A DNA stretch of 64,000 nucleotides from NCBI RefSeq assembly GCF_023065955.2, contig NW_026622874.1, positions 25,167,772-25,231,771 of the forward strand, read 5' to 3'. A program made the position numbers and the translations under genes. Every line of letters begins with the position of its first letter. Within the stretch, counting starts at the first letter, position 1. Under the pieces are notes generated by a model, which was not told where the DNA came from, searched no databases, and saw only the letters and a program-made list of their open reading frames with translations. This DNA is from Ursus arctos (taxonomy: Eukaryota; Chordata; Mammalia; Carnivora; Ursidae). Shown piece after piece: positions 33,316 through 44,839 of the stretch.

Positions 33316-34016
33316 GCACTGTACCACTAGATTGATAAATGGTACAACTTCCGTGGAAGATAATTTGAACTATATTGCAAAATTTTAAACTCACTCTTTG
33401 GCTCCACAATTCTCCTTTTAGGAAATTTTCTATTGCATATATTTACACATGTGTAAATGGCATCTTTATATGTTTATTCATTGAAGCATTAATATAATAG
33501 CGAAATATTACCAAAAAAAGAAACATTATATGTCCACTAAGCAGGGGTCAGCTAAATAAATTATGGAATATATATAACCTTTAAAAAGGCAAATCTCAGT
33601 GCCCTGATTTGGAAGGATATCCAAGATCAATTATTAAGTGGAAAATATCTAAGTACAGAACAGTTATGTATGTTATTATTTGGTTTTAAAAACTCTGTAT
33701 GTTATAATTTTATTTATATATCTAGAAATGGAAGGAAACACAAGAAATGGTAACAGCGCTTATCTTCTAGAAGGGGAGCAAGGTAACTAGGGGAAATTTT
33801 TTTTTAAGATTTTATTTATCTATTTGAGAAAGAGAGGCACTAGCAGGGAGAAGGGGCAGAAGCAGGCTCCCCGTTGAGCAGGGAGACCAACGCGGGGCTT
33901 AATCCCAAAACCCTGGGATCATGACCTGGGCCCAAGGTAGACACTTAACCGACTGAGCCACCCAGGTACCCCAACTAGGGGAAATTTTTAAAATAAAGAG
34001 AAATTTTGAAAATAAA
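33303..34016 (+). repeat. Old L1 (L1M/HAL1-like) 3' end, distal part of the split copy
   Basis: It continues from 26889 across the young L1: 'gaaacaggcactgtaccact', 'gataaatggtacaacttccg', 'gcattaatataatagcgaaa' and 'agctaaataaattatgg' follow sense L1 3' order. It is interrupted by a SINE at 33801-33972. Confidence 0.7.
33801..33972 (-). mobile_element. Carnivore tRNA-Lys-derived SINE, antisense
   Basis: T-run then AAGATTTTATTTATCTATTT (tail), purine-rich middle, 'gaccaacgcggggcttaatc', 'ggatcatgacctgggcccaa', and ACCGACTGAGCCACCCAGGT (head). A perfect 16-bp target duplication AACTAGGGGAAATTTT lies at 33785-33800 and 33973-33988. Confidence 0.95.
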
Positions 34017-35695
34017 GGCACTTGAAAACTACAAAACACTATTTAAAGAAATTAAAGAAGATAGTAATAAAGGAAAGACATCCTGTGTTCATGAACTAGA
34101 AGACTTAATATTATTAAGATGTCATTACTACCCAAAATAGCCTACAAATTCAATGCAATGCCTATCAAAATCCCAACTATAGTTTTTGCAGAAATAGAAA
34201 AATCAGGCCTAAAATTCATATGGAAACTCAAAAGACCTGAAAAATACTCTTTAAAAGAACAAAGTCGAAAGTCTCACACTTCCTAATTTCAAAACTTACT
34301 GCAAATGTGGTACTTGAATAAAAACAGACATATAGATCAATGGAATAGATTAAACCCCCAGAAATAAACCCTCACATATATGGTCAAATGATTTTCACAA
34401 GGGTCCTAAGACCGTTCAATGGAGAAAGGACAGTCTCTTCAAATGGTGTCAGGAAAACTGGTAATTCACATGCAAAAGAATAAATTTGGACCCTCATGTT
34501 ATACCGTATAAAAACTAACTCAAATCAAAGACCTAAACCTAAGAGCTGCAATCATAGAACTCTTAGAAGAAAACATAAGAGAAAAACTTCATGGCACTGG
34601 ATTTTACAACAAATTCTTAGATATGACACCAAAAGCACAGGCAACAAATGAAAAATAGAGAAGTGAACTTCATCAAAACTTAGAACTGTTGTGTATCAAG
34701 GGACAATATCAACAGAGTGAAAAGGCAATCTACGGAATTGGAGCAAATATTTGCAAATCATCCATCTGATAAGGGACTAATATCCAAAATATATAAAGAA
34801 CCCCTATTACTCAACAACAACAACAAAAATCCAATTTAAAGATGGGCAAAGCTTGAATAGACATTTCTCAAAGAACATATGCAAATGACCAATAAGCATA
34901 TGAAAAGATTCTCAATATCACTAATCATCTGGGAAATGCAAATCAAAACACAATGAGATACCATTCCATACCCATTAGGATGATCAATAAGCAAACAAAC
35001 AAATAAATAAATACATAAGAATGTGAACAACTTGGAACCCTTGTACATTGCCAGTGGGAATGTAAAATGGTGCAGCCACTGTGGAAAATAGTATGAGAGT
35101 TCCTCGAAACAATTAAACATAGAATTGCCATATAATTCAGCAATTCTACTTCTGGGTATATATCCAAAAGACTTGAAGCTGGGACTCAAGCAGATATTAC
35201 TACATCCATATTCTTAGCAGGATCATTAACGATAGCCGAAAGGGGGAAGCAATCCAAATAGCCATCAATGGATAAGTGCATAAACAAAATGTGGAATATA
35301 TATACAATATTATGCAGTCTTAAAAAGGAAGGAGATCCTGGCTCGTGCTACAATACGGATGAACCTTGAAGACATGCTAAGTAAAATAAGCCAGTACAAA
35401 AGAACAAGTCCCACAGGAATCCATTTGTATGAGGTACCTCATGTCGTCAAATTGATAGAGACAGAAAGTGGAATGGCAGTTGCCAGGGCTGTGGGAGGGA
35501 GAAGAATGGGGAGTTATTGTTTAATGGGAATGGAGTTCCGGTTTGGGAAGACGAAAAAGCCCTAGAAGACTTTAGGATTGCACCATAGTGTGAATGTACT
35601 GAATGCCACTAAACTGTACACTTCAATACAGGTAACACAATAAATCTTATGCTATATATATTTTACCACATTAAAAAAATAAAGAGAAAGAAATC
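34017..35695 (+). repeat. Old L1 ORF2 3' half and 3' UTR, sense, many frame breaks
   Basis: L1 ORF2 order with multiple stops and indels: 'cttgaaaactacaaaacact', 'gatgtcattactacccaaaa', 'cagacatatagatcaatgga', 'agaaaacataagagaaaaac', 'tgggaaatgcaaatcaaaac', 'gagataccattccatacc' and 'tggaatatatatacaat'. The UTR follows to 'ccacattaaaaaaataaaga'. The minus-strand frames at 34836-35189 are its shadows. It is much older than the copy at 26908. Confidence 0.85.
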
Positions 35696-35719
35696 AACCT
35701 TAAATAATATACAAAAAAA

Positions 35720-35960
35720 GAGCATGGATCCTAGCATCAGGAGTTTTGAATTTTCCCTTTCAAACCTCTGTCACCTTAGCTTAACATACTTGGTTAAGTA
35801 TGGTTAACATACTTAGCCTTCCTATACCTCAGTTTTGTCAACCATAAAATTGTAATAGTAGCACTACCTACTATGTTGGGTTGGTCTGAGGACCTTAAAG
35901 GGCTTAGAGTAGTACCTGCTACAATGTAAGTGTTTCATAAGCAGTGTGGTTCCTCACTAT
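35720..35960 (+). repeat. MIR SINE, sense
   Basis: 'ttcctatacctcagttttgt' / 'caaccataaaattgtaatag', then 'ctatgttgggttggtctgag' and 'gcttagagtagtacctgcta' follow the sense MIR order. A local duplication of 'aacatacttggttaagtatg' sits at 35783-35810. Confidence 0.75.
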
Positions 35961-35961
35961 T

Positions 35962-36075
35962 ATCTTTAACAAATATTTATTGAGTACCTATTATATTCAG
36001 GCACAGTGCCAAGTACTGGGAGTACAGAGATCAATAGGGTAGGTTCCTGCCTTTAAGAGCCTCACCACTGAGTAA
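35962..36075 (-). repeat. L2 LINE 3' tail, antisense
   Basis: 'aacaaatatttattgagtac' / 'ctattatattcaggcacag' / 'ttcctgcctttaagagcc' is the reverse complement of the terminal L2 3' end. Confidence 0.7.
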
Positions 36076-36079
36076 ATGG

Positions 36080-37070
36080 GATCTTAACTGATTCTATCTT
36101 CACTCAAGCCCTCACTTTAGGAATAAGAGTTGAAAGAATCATTATGGTAGTATCCTTCAAGAAGGTAAACAGGAGATTCAATTAGGTTGAAGGTCTAAAT
36201 TGTTTTCTAATGATTAGACCTATCTGAAAATAGAATGGGCTATTTTTAAAAGTAGTGCATAGTCTGAGTAGCTACTTCTCAGACACATTGCAGAAGAGAT
36301 TCAGAGGGTTAAACTAGGTGACTACTATGGCCCATCTGGTTCAGAGTCTGTGATGCTATAAGGTGACGGCCAAGGACTGGACTATGAGCAGCTTGGCTGG
36401 GGAAAGGCTCCAGGGTATCAGCCTTGCAGACGTATCTGCTTCATGACATCATCCAAATTCCCCACAGCAGGGACCAGAAGCCTCCATATGTCCAGTGCGG
36501 ACTCAAATTCAAAATGACAGACACGATTTTCGCATAGATGAATGAAGAGGAACCAAGGCACGATCATTCCCGGAAGACAGAGAAAAAGGCAGAAAGTCCC
36601 TTAGAAGGGGCTGCCACAACCTTTTTCTGGCTAGCATAAGCTCCAGGATCTAGGCCTTGGAATAAAACATTGAAACAGAATTCATGAGTGAAGACCTAGA
36701 AGAAAACACCCCAAGGCTGGCTGTGAATCCAAAGAGGGTACCTCTACATCAGCCCCAAGCTCTGGGAACCACAGCTAGTCCAGCAACCCAGAGGATTCTA
36801 AAAGTTTATTTTTTAAGGAAAGGGGAAAATTCTCTTTCTGGGGTGTACTGCATGGAGAGAGAAAGAGAGGCAGGACTCCGCTTTCAGTCTTGAAACTTCA
36901 TCTGCAGTCCAGACTGTAACTGCAGGGCCTAGTCAGGGCTGAGGAAAAGAATGTACAGGGAGAAACTACTACACTGTCTCAGCCAGTCACTTCTCTAAAG
37001 GTCTCAGAGAAAAACAGCCCAACATCTCTTTGCTGGAGATCCTGACTTTCTTCTTTCCTGGAGTGCCAGG
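36080..37070. other. Mostly unique sequence
   Basis: There is a MIR-like patch at 36300-36365 ('gagggttaaactaggtgact'). Otherwise I recognise nothing. A 69-codon + frame (36684-36893) has no domain. Confidence 0.4.
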
Positions 37071-37074
37071 GTTG

Positions 37075-38345
37075 GGGGGATAACTTAGGGAAGACCTCAC
37101 TGATAAGGTGACAGTCCAGCAAAGACCTGAAGGTGGTAAGGGACAAGTCATGTTAATATCTGCAGAAGATCATCCCAAGCAGAGGAAACAGCAAATGCAA
37201 GGAGCCAGAGACAAAGAGTGTGCCTAGCGTATCAGGAGCTTGTGTGATTGGAGCACAGAGATATATGAAGAGTTACAAAACAGGAGGTCAGGGAGGTAAG
37301 AGGCAGCAATGGCTTTCAGACCCTGTCAGGTTCTGTAGACCATTTTAAGGATTTGGGCTTCTACACTTAATGAGATGGGAAGCCACTAGAAGGTTTTGAG
37401 CAGAAGAATGAGATATACTGATAGAGTTTTCAAAAGGTCTCTATAGCTGCCATGATGAGAATTCACTCCAAGTAGAGAAGCATGAACACCTGACCACCCT
37501 GTTAGTGGCAGCCCATTGCAACAGTCCTGGAAGGGGTGACAATAGCTTGAATCAGGTTGATAGCTTGGTGAGAAGTGGACATATTTGACAACTGAGCCAA
37601 GTGGATGTGTTGACAGACTGGATGTTGGGAGTGAAAGAGGGATATCAAGGGTGATGCTCATATTTTTTTTGGCTGAAGCTATTGGAAGGGTGGAGTCATT
37701 AACTGAGACAGAGAAGACTGAAGAAGGAGCAGGTTTTATGATGACGGTCAAGAATTCATAGTTGAACAAGTAAGGTCTGGCATGCCTCTTTAAACATCCA
37801 TGGGGTAATGTTTCATGGGCAACTGGATGTAACATTCAGAGAGAAGGCCAGGCTAGAGCTATATGTTTAACATCCTATTAAATATGATATTTAATATATA
37901 TGTGTGTAGCTATATGTTTACATATTTAGAAGCCATCTGCAGAGAGGGTCCTGGATGAGAGATTATAGATAAAGAAGAGGTCTGAGGACTGAGCCAAGGA
38001 TATCCAACACTCAAGGTTGGCTGATGAAGAAAAATTAACAAAGCCAGTGAAAAGGAAAGACCAATAACATGGAAAGAACACTGGGAGAAGACATACATCC
38101 TGAATGCCAAGTGAAGCATTTCAAGAAAGAAGGAGTAATCAGCTATGTCAGACACTGCTGTTAGGTCAAGTATCTCCAGATGAGAACTGAAAATTAACCA
38201 CTGGATGTAGTAAGAGGATGGTCACTGCTGATCTCAGAACAATTTTGGTGGTGTAGGGACAAAGGGGAGCCTCATTAAAGAAGGGTCAAAAAGAACAGAG
38301 GGAGACAAAGAGTGCAGAGAAAATCTCTCTTTATAAGGTACTCCA
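37075..38345 (-). repeat. L2 LINE ORF2 C-terminus and 3' UTR, antisense
   Basis: The longest L2 relic here. Read on the minus strand, the frames 37386-37835 and 37910-38155 give degraded CR1/L2-type reverse-transcriptase C-terminal text (for example DIPLSLPTSS, SYCHPFQDCCNGLPLTGWSG). On the + strand the antisense blocks 'gagatgggaagccactagaa', 'ggttttgagcagaagaatg' and 'gaggtctgaggactgagcc' appear in order. Multiple stops and indels; not functional. Confidence 0.85.
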
Positions 38346-38421
38346 ACTAATAAATGAAGAAGGAATGACAGGATTAGAGTCTCAACATCTTGCAAGCCCC
38401 TCATGAAACAAACAATCCAGA

Positions 38422-38642
38422 CAGGGGTCAGCAAACCATGGACGCTGCGCTATATCTGGCCTGCGGTTTCTGTGTATAAAGTTTTATTGGAACTCACCCA
38501 TGCCCGTTCATGTACGCATTGGCCATGGCTACTGCTACGCCATGGCGGCAGTTTTGAGAAGCTGTGATAGAGACCGCATGGCCCACAGACTAAAAGATTT
38601 ACTGTCTGGCCTTCATAGAGAAAGTCTGCCAACCCTAATCTA
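38422..38642 (+). mobile_element. hAT-like non-autonomous DNA transposon, old
   Basis: It begins CAGGGGTCAGCAAACCATGG and ends GTCTGCCAACCCTAATCTAG. The ends are imperfect inverted repeats (caggggtcagcaaac against the complement of gtctgccaaccct). The interior contains 'aaagttttattggaactcac' and 'gatagagaccgcatggccca', typical of a common mammal-wide DNA repeat whose exact name I do not assign. Confidence 0.7.
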
Positions 38643-38649
38643 GGTAATG

Positions 38650-39345
38650 ATCCTTGGTGGCTGCTAATGTCATAAGAGAAACAGCCAGACAGTATGTGTC
38701 TCTGATGGAAGTACACACCACTCCCCCAGGAAGTCCACCTGCAAAACAACAGAAAATCAAATCTGAATCAGATGGAACTAAGTACCAGTTCTTAGGAAAT
38801 CCAGGGAACAAAAACATTCAACAACACAATGGAGATGGAACCAGCCAAATCCAGAGTATGGGAAAATCTACAGAAAAAACAACCAAGTTTCATCAACCAA
38901 TAAATTCTAAGGCCAAAAACAAAGCAGGGGAAGAAACCTACAGATTCTGACTAAAGAAACATTTCAATCAAATGTAATGTGTGGCCTTTATTGGAATTCT
39001 GATTCAAACAAACTGCTAAAAAAACAAACAAAAAAAAGATACAATAGAGGAAATTTAAATACCAACCAGATACCTGGAGATATTAAGAAATTATTATTAT
39101 TTTGAAGGAGTATAATAATGCTATTATGGTTATTTTTCTAGTCCATTATCTTTTGGACACTGGTACCTAAATATTTGCTTCAAAATAACCCAGTGGGAAG
39201 GTAAACTAGGGAGATTGGGGTGAAAAAAAATTAGTCAGGAATCAATAATTATTGAAGCTGAATGGTGACTTTGAGGGTTCATTATACTATTCTCTCTACT
39301 TCAGTATATGTTTGAAATTTTCCACAATTAAAAGCTAATTTCAAA
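38650..39345 (+). repeat. Mammal-wide repeat 3' region, family unassigned
   Basis: The 3' part contains 'aagaaacatttcaatcaaat', 'ggagatattaagaaattatt', and the recognisable ending 'gagggttcattatactattc' / 'tctctacttcagtatatg' / 'tttgaaattttccacaatta'. I have seen this ending in many mammalian loci but cannot name the family with confidence. The 98-codon + frame (38654-38950) may be chance. Confidence 0.45.
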
Positions 39346-39349
39346 AGAA

Positions 39350-39460
39350 GAGAATACACGTATTGTAATGAGCAGAGAATTATATAGAATTGTTGAATCA
39401 CTATATTGTACACCTGAAACTAATAAACACTGTATGCTAATTATACTTTATTTCAAAAAA
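39350..39460 (+). repeat. L1 3' UTR tail fragment, sense
   Basis: 'gttgaatcactatattgtac' / 'acctgaaactaataaacac' / 'tgtatgctaattatacttta' and an A-rich tail match the lineage L1 3' end; only about 100 bp are left. Confidence 0.65.
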
Positions 39461-39512
39461 GAAGAAGAAGAAGAAGGAGGAGGAGGAGAAGGAGGAAGAA
39501 GAAGAAAAGGAG
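39461..39512. repeat. (GAA)n/(GGA)n purine microsatellite
   Basis: Mixed GAA and GGA units that grew from the L1 poly(A) tail. The homopurine tract can form triplex DNA in principle. Confidence 0.9.
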
Positions 39513-39519
39513 AAAATAA

Positions 39520-41325
39520 AGTGAGAGAATATGGACCCAACAAGTATAAGCAACTCTTTGGAAGAACCATACTGCATTGAGAAAAGAAATGGAGCCCTTC
39601 CTGGGGGAGGAAAGAGGAGTTTTAAAAACACAATCATCTCCAGCAGACTCGCCCTTCACAGCCCCTGCAGCTGTCATGGGAGCTCTTTGCTTCTCCTGGC
39701 TGCTCTCCTAAATAACATATTTGGTGTCTTCTTAAACTTCCCACTCTGAGCCTCCAGGTAGCCAGGCAGAAGGTGTAGTGTCTGACCTTGAGAATCTGCC
39801 CTCTCACTGCGCAGCCAAGTCCTACAGCCAAAAGTAACCAAAAAAGACAAGAAGCATGGGAGCACGTAGCACAGAGGATGGGAGGGCCATAATGATGCAG
39901 TGATGGAAGGGGGGCACCTGGGAGAGATGCCAAATGCTTCCCAGATGAGGTGAGACTCTGGAAGACGGTCAGAGAGGAGAGGCCAGGGCATTTTAGGAAG
40001 GGAAGTGATGAGAGCAAAGGCTGAGGCCCAAGGAGAAGCCCCTTCCACAGACTTTTTACAGAGATCATGTTGGAGGGGGCTGAGAAATGATGTCACCTAC
40101 CCCCCAGACCTCCCTCCGCTATGTCGCTATAGATCCCTTTCCATGGGCTGAGCTGACCCACAGCCAGCCTTCTGGATGGCGTCAGGGCCCACAGTTGCAG
40201 AAGGGAGCCCCTTGGCCCAGTGAGGTGCCGGAGGTATCCTCAGGGAGGGCGAGTTTGCATGCTGAGGAAGGAAACGTCTCTGCAGGAGTCCTGCACACCA
40301 GAAGCTCTCGCGAGGGCAAGCCCCAGATCTGCCTCTCCACCTGGCATCTCTGTCCTCTGAGCTCTGCCCAGTCCCCTTGTGGCTGATTCATGATGCTAAG
40401 AATAGTCTCAACATGCGGTGATCCACCCAAGCTCCAAGTAGGATGTGCTTCATGCGGTTCTCGGGTCCCCTAGTATTATATGAGTATTTGGGATGTGCGT
40501 TTCACCAGGTTGAGTCCACAGTCTTCATCAAATTTTCAAAGGATTCTATGACTCCAAAGCGTAAAAATCACTGTACTGGAGGTTTAATAATTTTTGATGT
40601 ACAGGATTTGGGGTGAGGTCTGGAGTATAAGTACATCTGCCTGGGCTCCCTCAAAGCCTCCTACCCCTCAAAATAGAAGACTGTTTCAGTATCAGTGAAA
40701 ACAAAAATTAAAATTCTTCAATTTTCAATTGCAACTCTTCAATGGCAGGCTGACAGCAATGCAAACCTCAAGCACCCTCTGCCTCTGAACAAAATAGCAA
40801 AATTATCAGGAGCTATTTCCCACATAACTGCTGACATTATACATATTTTTCAACCCCTACAGTTTACAAGGCAAATTATTTCATTGGCACTTCATATTTG
40901 GGCTCTGAAATTTTTTCTGTGAAAACTAAAAAGCAGAGTGAAGGAATAAAATGGGGGCACAATCTGTATTTTTTTCTTAATTGTACTGTGTTTGTCTTAA
41001 TGGTTTAAACGGCCTTCACAAATGAGCATCCCCCAAACCCTCACAACTTTACGTGCCTACAAAAGCCATGCCTAACAGGATGAGATCCAAAGCAACCCAC
41101 ACTGGCTGCCTCCCTCAAATATTTTATATGCTCATTTAGTCAGCGTTTACTGGCTCTGAGACGCTGCAGGACAGCAGGTTAAGAGGGGGGCCCACTTAAG
41201 TGCACTATGGCAGTGCCCAGTCAGACCTCCCCGCCAGTGGGCCTTCTCTCCCCTCCCCAGAGAGTTCAGCACCATCCCCTGACCCAAAACAAGTCTCAAT
41301 AATCTCTAGTTAATATCTGTTAATT
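39520..41325. other. Unique sequence, nothing recognised
   Basis: Antisense frames 39634-40068 and 39674-40096 overlap in different frames, which argues against coding. No CpG island or clear repeat. Confidence 0.4.
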
Positions 41326-41329
41326 GCTT

Positions 41330-41520
41330 ATACTGACTCAAACCCCACACAAATCCCATGGGGTAGGTACGACTCCTACACACATTCAAGGAAGCTGAGA
41401 TTCAGAGATAATAAGTCACTTGTGCAGAGCCACGTAGGAATGAATGGGAGAGTCAGAACCCTGACAGCCGCCTGACCCCAGGTTTGGTGATCTAAGTCCT
41501 CTACCACAGAACCCAGTCCC
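41330..41520 (-). repeat. MIR SINE, antisense
   Basis: 'cacaaatcccatggggtagg', 'aggaagctgagattcagaga', 'taagtcacttgtgcagagcc' and 'gagagtcagaaccctgacag' are ordered antisense MIR blocks. Confidence 0.75.
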
Positions 41521-41524
41521 CATC

Positions 41525-42355
41525 TGCTTGGCTATTGCTTGTCTGACACCTCTCTGGACTCACCCACCCACTAGGAAAACCTTTCACAGGGACTGGGCAG
41601 CTTTATGTTTCAGCAACAGAGTTTTAGCAACAATTCTAGGATGCCAGCAAGCCTTGCCCCCACCGCACAGGGAAGAGAGCATGACAGCAGCTGGGGACAG
41701 AGCTATTGCAGCCACATATTACACACAGGCTGTGTATGCCTGGTTCCCTAGGCACCTGCCTCCAAGTTCACCTGACCAGGCAGCACTCTGCTCTGCTCAC
41801 TCCCTGGGTGGCCAGCCTCGCAGCAAGATGACTAACTCCTATCTTGACATTTTGGAGATGCTTCGGCCTTTAGTTTCAGCCATAATGAACGGGACACAGG
41901 CAGAGAGGAGGGGAAGATAGAGGGCTAGGAAGAGGTGACCATGGTAGAGAGAAATGGTAGGTAAAAGCCAGAGGAAGTTGGAGGCACAAGCAGACCTAGG
42001 ACTAGGAGAGCATCACAGGTCCAAGGGTGGGCTAAGAAATGGACCCCAGCTTCACTGGGCCATCCCAGACAGCTGATCAGCACTTTCCCATTGCTGGTTG
42101 TTCAGCATAGAAGCATCCTCAGTCTAGTCGTGAAAGGGCAGGGGAGAGAGTGGAGGATGAAGGAGGAAAGCAAGCAGGGTGCAGGGAGAAACAGTGCTGA
42201 GTTCTGACATAATCCTCCCTTAAAGGAGCTCACATCTAAAATCAGAGCATTCAATTCCTCCTGGGTAGCCCAGGTGCTTCCCAACCCTGAACCAGGGACA
42301 GGGAGGAGTGAATCACCACAAGATCCAGCCTCCCCTACCTCCTTCCTCCCTCGGA
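41525..42355. other. Unique sequence, nothing recognised
   Basis: A 130-codon + frame (41528-41920) and a 90-codon minus frame show no domain or conserved motif that I recognise. Confidence 0.4.
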
Positions 42356-42359
42356 CCTG

Positions 42360-43340
42360 TATCCATTCAACCAACAGTTACTGAGCTACTGCTATGTGCC
42401 AGAACTGTGCTGAGCTCTGGGGCACAGCAGTGGACAAGAGGGACCTGGGCCCAATCCTCAAGAAACTTTCTGCCTTGGTGACACAGATACTAAACATACA
42501 CCCATAAAGTGGGGTGAGTTCTATAAAAGTGTAGGATACTATAAAAGAGTGCAATGGAAGAGCCCAAACTAGACTGTCAGGGAAGATGGTTGTCTGGGAA
42601 GATCTCACTGAAGAAATGACATCAAACTGAGAATGGAATGATGAGTAGGTATTCACCAGGTAACTGGGGAGTTAGACGTTAGAAGAATTACAGAGAGAGG
42701 GAACAGCATATACAAAGGCTCTGTGGTGAGAAAGAGCTTGGCACATTCTAAAGGAGTCCAGTGTGGTCACAAGAGAAAGATGTAGGAGTTGAAGAAAGTA
42801 GAGAGCTAGAACATGCATGGCACAGAGGTCATCACTAAGATCTTGGATTTCAAGCTGATCATGGCCTGATCATGTTTATTTTTCAACAATATGTGAGATA
42901 CCAGATAGAGCATAGAGCTGTAATGGGGACCAGACAGGAGGCAGAGAGATCAGTTAGGAGGCTGTTACGGCTGTCTAAGTAAGAGATGATGATGGCTTGG
43001 TCTAGGTGGTGGCAGTGGGAGTAGAGAAGAGCACAGGGTCAAGCAGTACTCACTTAGCCTGGCAAGATTTCATAATGGCTTGCCTAAGGGTGCAGAGAGG
43101 TGCAAGCATCAACAGTGACCCCTGGACTACTGGGTGGAGGAAGGCACCGTTCACCAAGACAAAGAAAGCTGGAGGAGAAGCATTTTGTGATAGAGATCAA
43201 GAGTTGAGTCTGGTCATAAGTTTGAGACACCTCTGAGACAGCCAAGTGGAGAAATTAAGAAAGCTGTTGGATATAGAGGTCTAGAGCTTACAAGGAGGGT
43301 CTGAGCGACAAGTGTAAATCTGAAACATATGAAAAACTGA
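42360..43340 (-). repeat. L2 LINE 3' region, antisense, long copy
   Basis: It starts with 'gagctactgctatgtgccag' / 'aactgtgctgagctctgggg', then 'gaagatctcactgaagaaat', 'gagagggaacagcatataca', 'cagttaggaggctgttacgg' and 'gatgatgatggcttggtcta'. This is the same order as at 37075-38345. Not coding. Confidence 0.8.
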
Positions 43341-43734
43341 GTAACGGCCCTGCAGCAGCCTTAAGAATGTGCCTGGCAGACATGCAACTACAGAGCACTT
43401 AATTTAACAAGAGCCCCAGCTTTAGGCTCTGAAATCTGTCCCTGCATTTGCACAGAGGGAGCAGGGCAGGCACATTAAGGCAGGCCCACTCCTGGGAGAC
43501 ATGAAACGCATCTGATGGCTGACTTTGGTCCAAGGGCTTCCCAACAGCCTTGCTAAGCATCCTTAGATTGGACAGCAGGCTGGGACCCTTGCACCCAACC
43601 TTCTTTCCATCTATCTATCACTCAGGGTCAGATTTGTATGATGTCCTGGTAGCTCTTCCAGCCTTTCCTGGCTCCCTCCCCATTACCTTTCATAGGTATT
43701 TCGCCTAATAAAGTCTTTGCACATTTAATCCCAT

Positions 43735-43850
43735 CTCAGTGTCTGCTTCTTGGAGGAGCTTTGCACACCGCATCTGAGCTTGGCCCTGTGACTTGCTTTA
43801 GCCAATGAAACAATAACAAACGTGACGCAAGCAGAAGACAAGATCTGGAC
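43735..43850 (+). repeat. MaLR-like LTR fragment
   Basis: 'cttggccctgtgacttgctt' / 'tagccaatgaaacaataac' / 'aaacgtgacgcaagcagaag' resembles the 5' part of an MLT1-type LTR. Only about 100 bp; the remainder is absent. Confidence 0.45.
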
Positions 43851-43854
43851 GAGG

Positions 43855-44240
43855 TAAGTTTGAGATACTGTAAAGTGATGAAGTAGAAATGTCCAGTAGT
43901 CAGAGGGAAATGCTGAAACTCAAGAGACAATCTTGGGTTGGGAAACAAATTTAGAGGGCATCACTATACGAGTGATGGCTGAAGAAAGGGAAGGGAGGAA
44001 ATCTCTGGGAGAGTGTGCACCATAAGAAGTGGAAAGGGCCAGGGTTGAGACGAGGAGGCACCTACATTCAAGGAGCAGTCCCTCAGATCCCATCTGGAAG
44101 AGGAATCCAGCCAGAGCTAATCCGAGGCCAAATGACCAAGCAGTGAAATCACCCAGGAAATACCACTGACACCTGGCTTGCTCCAGATCTCTTCTCAGAA
44201 GTCTATTGTAAATGGAAAATAAAGCAATGAGCACTAAGGT
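43855..44240 (-). repeat. L2-like internal fragment, antisense
   Basis: 'taagtttgagatactgtaaa' and 'agtagaaatgtccagtagtc' followed by 'gggcatcactatacgagtg' resemble the internal antisense L2 blocks that follow the 37 kb-type order. Diverged. Confidence 0.45.
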
Positions 44241-44404
44241 GTTAATGGTTCGTAATAGAAGTCTCCAGAAAAATCTGTATTTTAAGTAAGTGTCTCAACC
44301 TCATAGTAATTCTGGCTTTGGAGTCAATCTGGGCTCCACCACCTCCTGTGATCTTGGATTCTGAAGGCTTTTGCTTGCTCCTATAAAACAAGAGTAACAA
44401 TTCC

Positions 44405-44619
44405 CGAGGACTCTGGGCAGCTCAGCCAGTTATGCATCCGACTCTTAATTTCGGCTCAGGTCATGATCTCAGAGTCCTAAGATAAAGCTTCGTGTCAGGC
44501 TCCCCACTCAGCGCAGAGTCTGCTTGTCCCTCTCCCTCTGTTCCTTTACCCTGTGCCCCACCCTGCTCGCTCTCTTGCTCTCTCACTCGCTCTAATAAAA
44601 AAATAAAAACTTTTAAAAA
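44405..44619 (+). mobile_element. Carnivore tRNA-Lys-derived SINE
   Basis: Degenerate head (GAGGACTCTGGGCAGCTCAG), 'ggctcaggtcatgatctcag', a long CT-rich middle and an A-rich tail. A 22-bp target duplication with one mismatch at 44383-44404 and 44620-44641 is clear. Confidence 0.93.
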
Positions 44620-44702
44620 ATAAAACAAGAATAACAATTCCTATATCCTGAGTAGATGTAAGTTATACCATGTTTCTGGTATATCCCTTCATCTATGCCT
44701 CT

Positions 44703-44832
44703 AACAGAGGTTCTCAAACTCTAACATGCATCAGACTCACCTGGAAAGTTTCCCCCAACCCGAGTTTCTGATTCAGAATGTCCAGGATGATACTGATGCT
44801 GCTGGTCCAGGAACCACACTTCGGGACAGTGT
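44703..44832 (+). mobile_element. MER5A-like hAT-Charlie element
   Basis: 'agaggttctcaaactctaac' / 'atgcatcagactcacctgga', then 'gagtttctgattcagaatgt', 'gatgctgctggtccagga' and 'accacacttcgggacagtg'. It lacks part of the middle compared with the usual element and is non-autonomous. Confidence 0.8.
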
Positions 44833-44839
44833 GTTCTCC

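Noticed and set aside
34836..35189. 117-codon minus-strand frame with membrane-like hydrophobic text
   Set aside because: Antisense translation of an old L1 ORF2 relic.
37386..38155. Minus-strand frames resembling a reverse transcriptase C-terminus as a possible domesticated gene
   Set aside because: They are a decayed L2 copy with stops and indels; the same text recurs in other L2 relics in the window.
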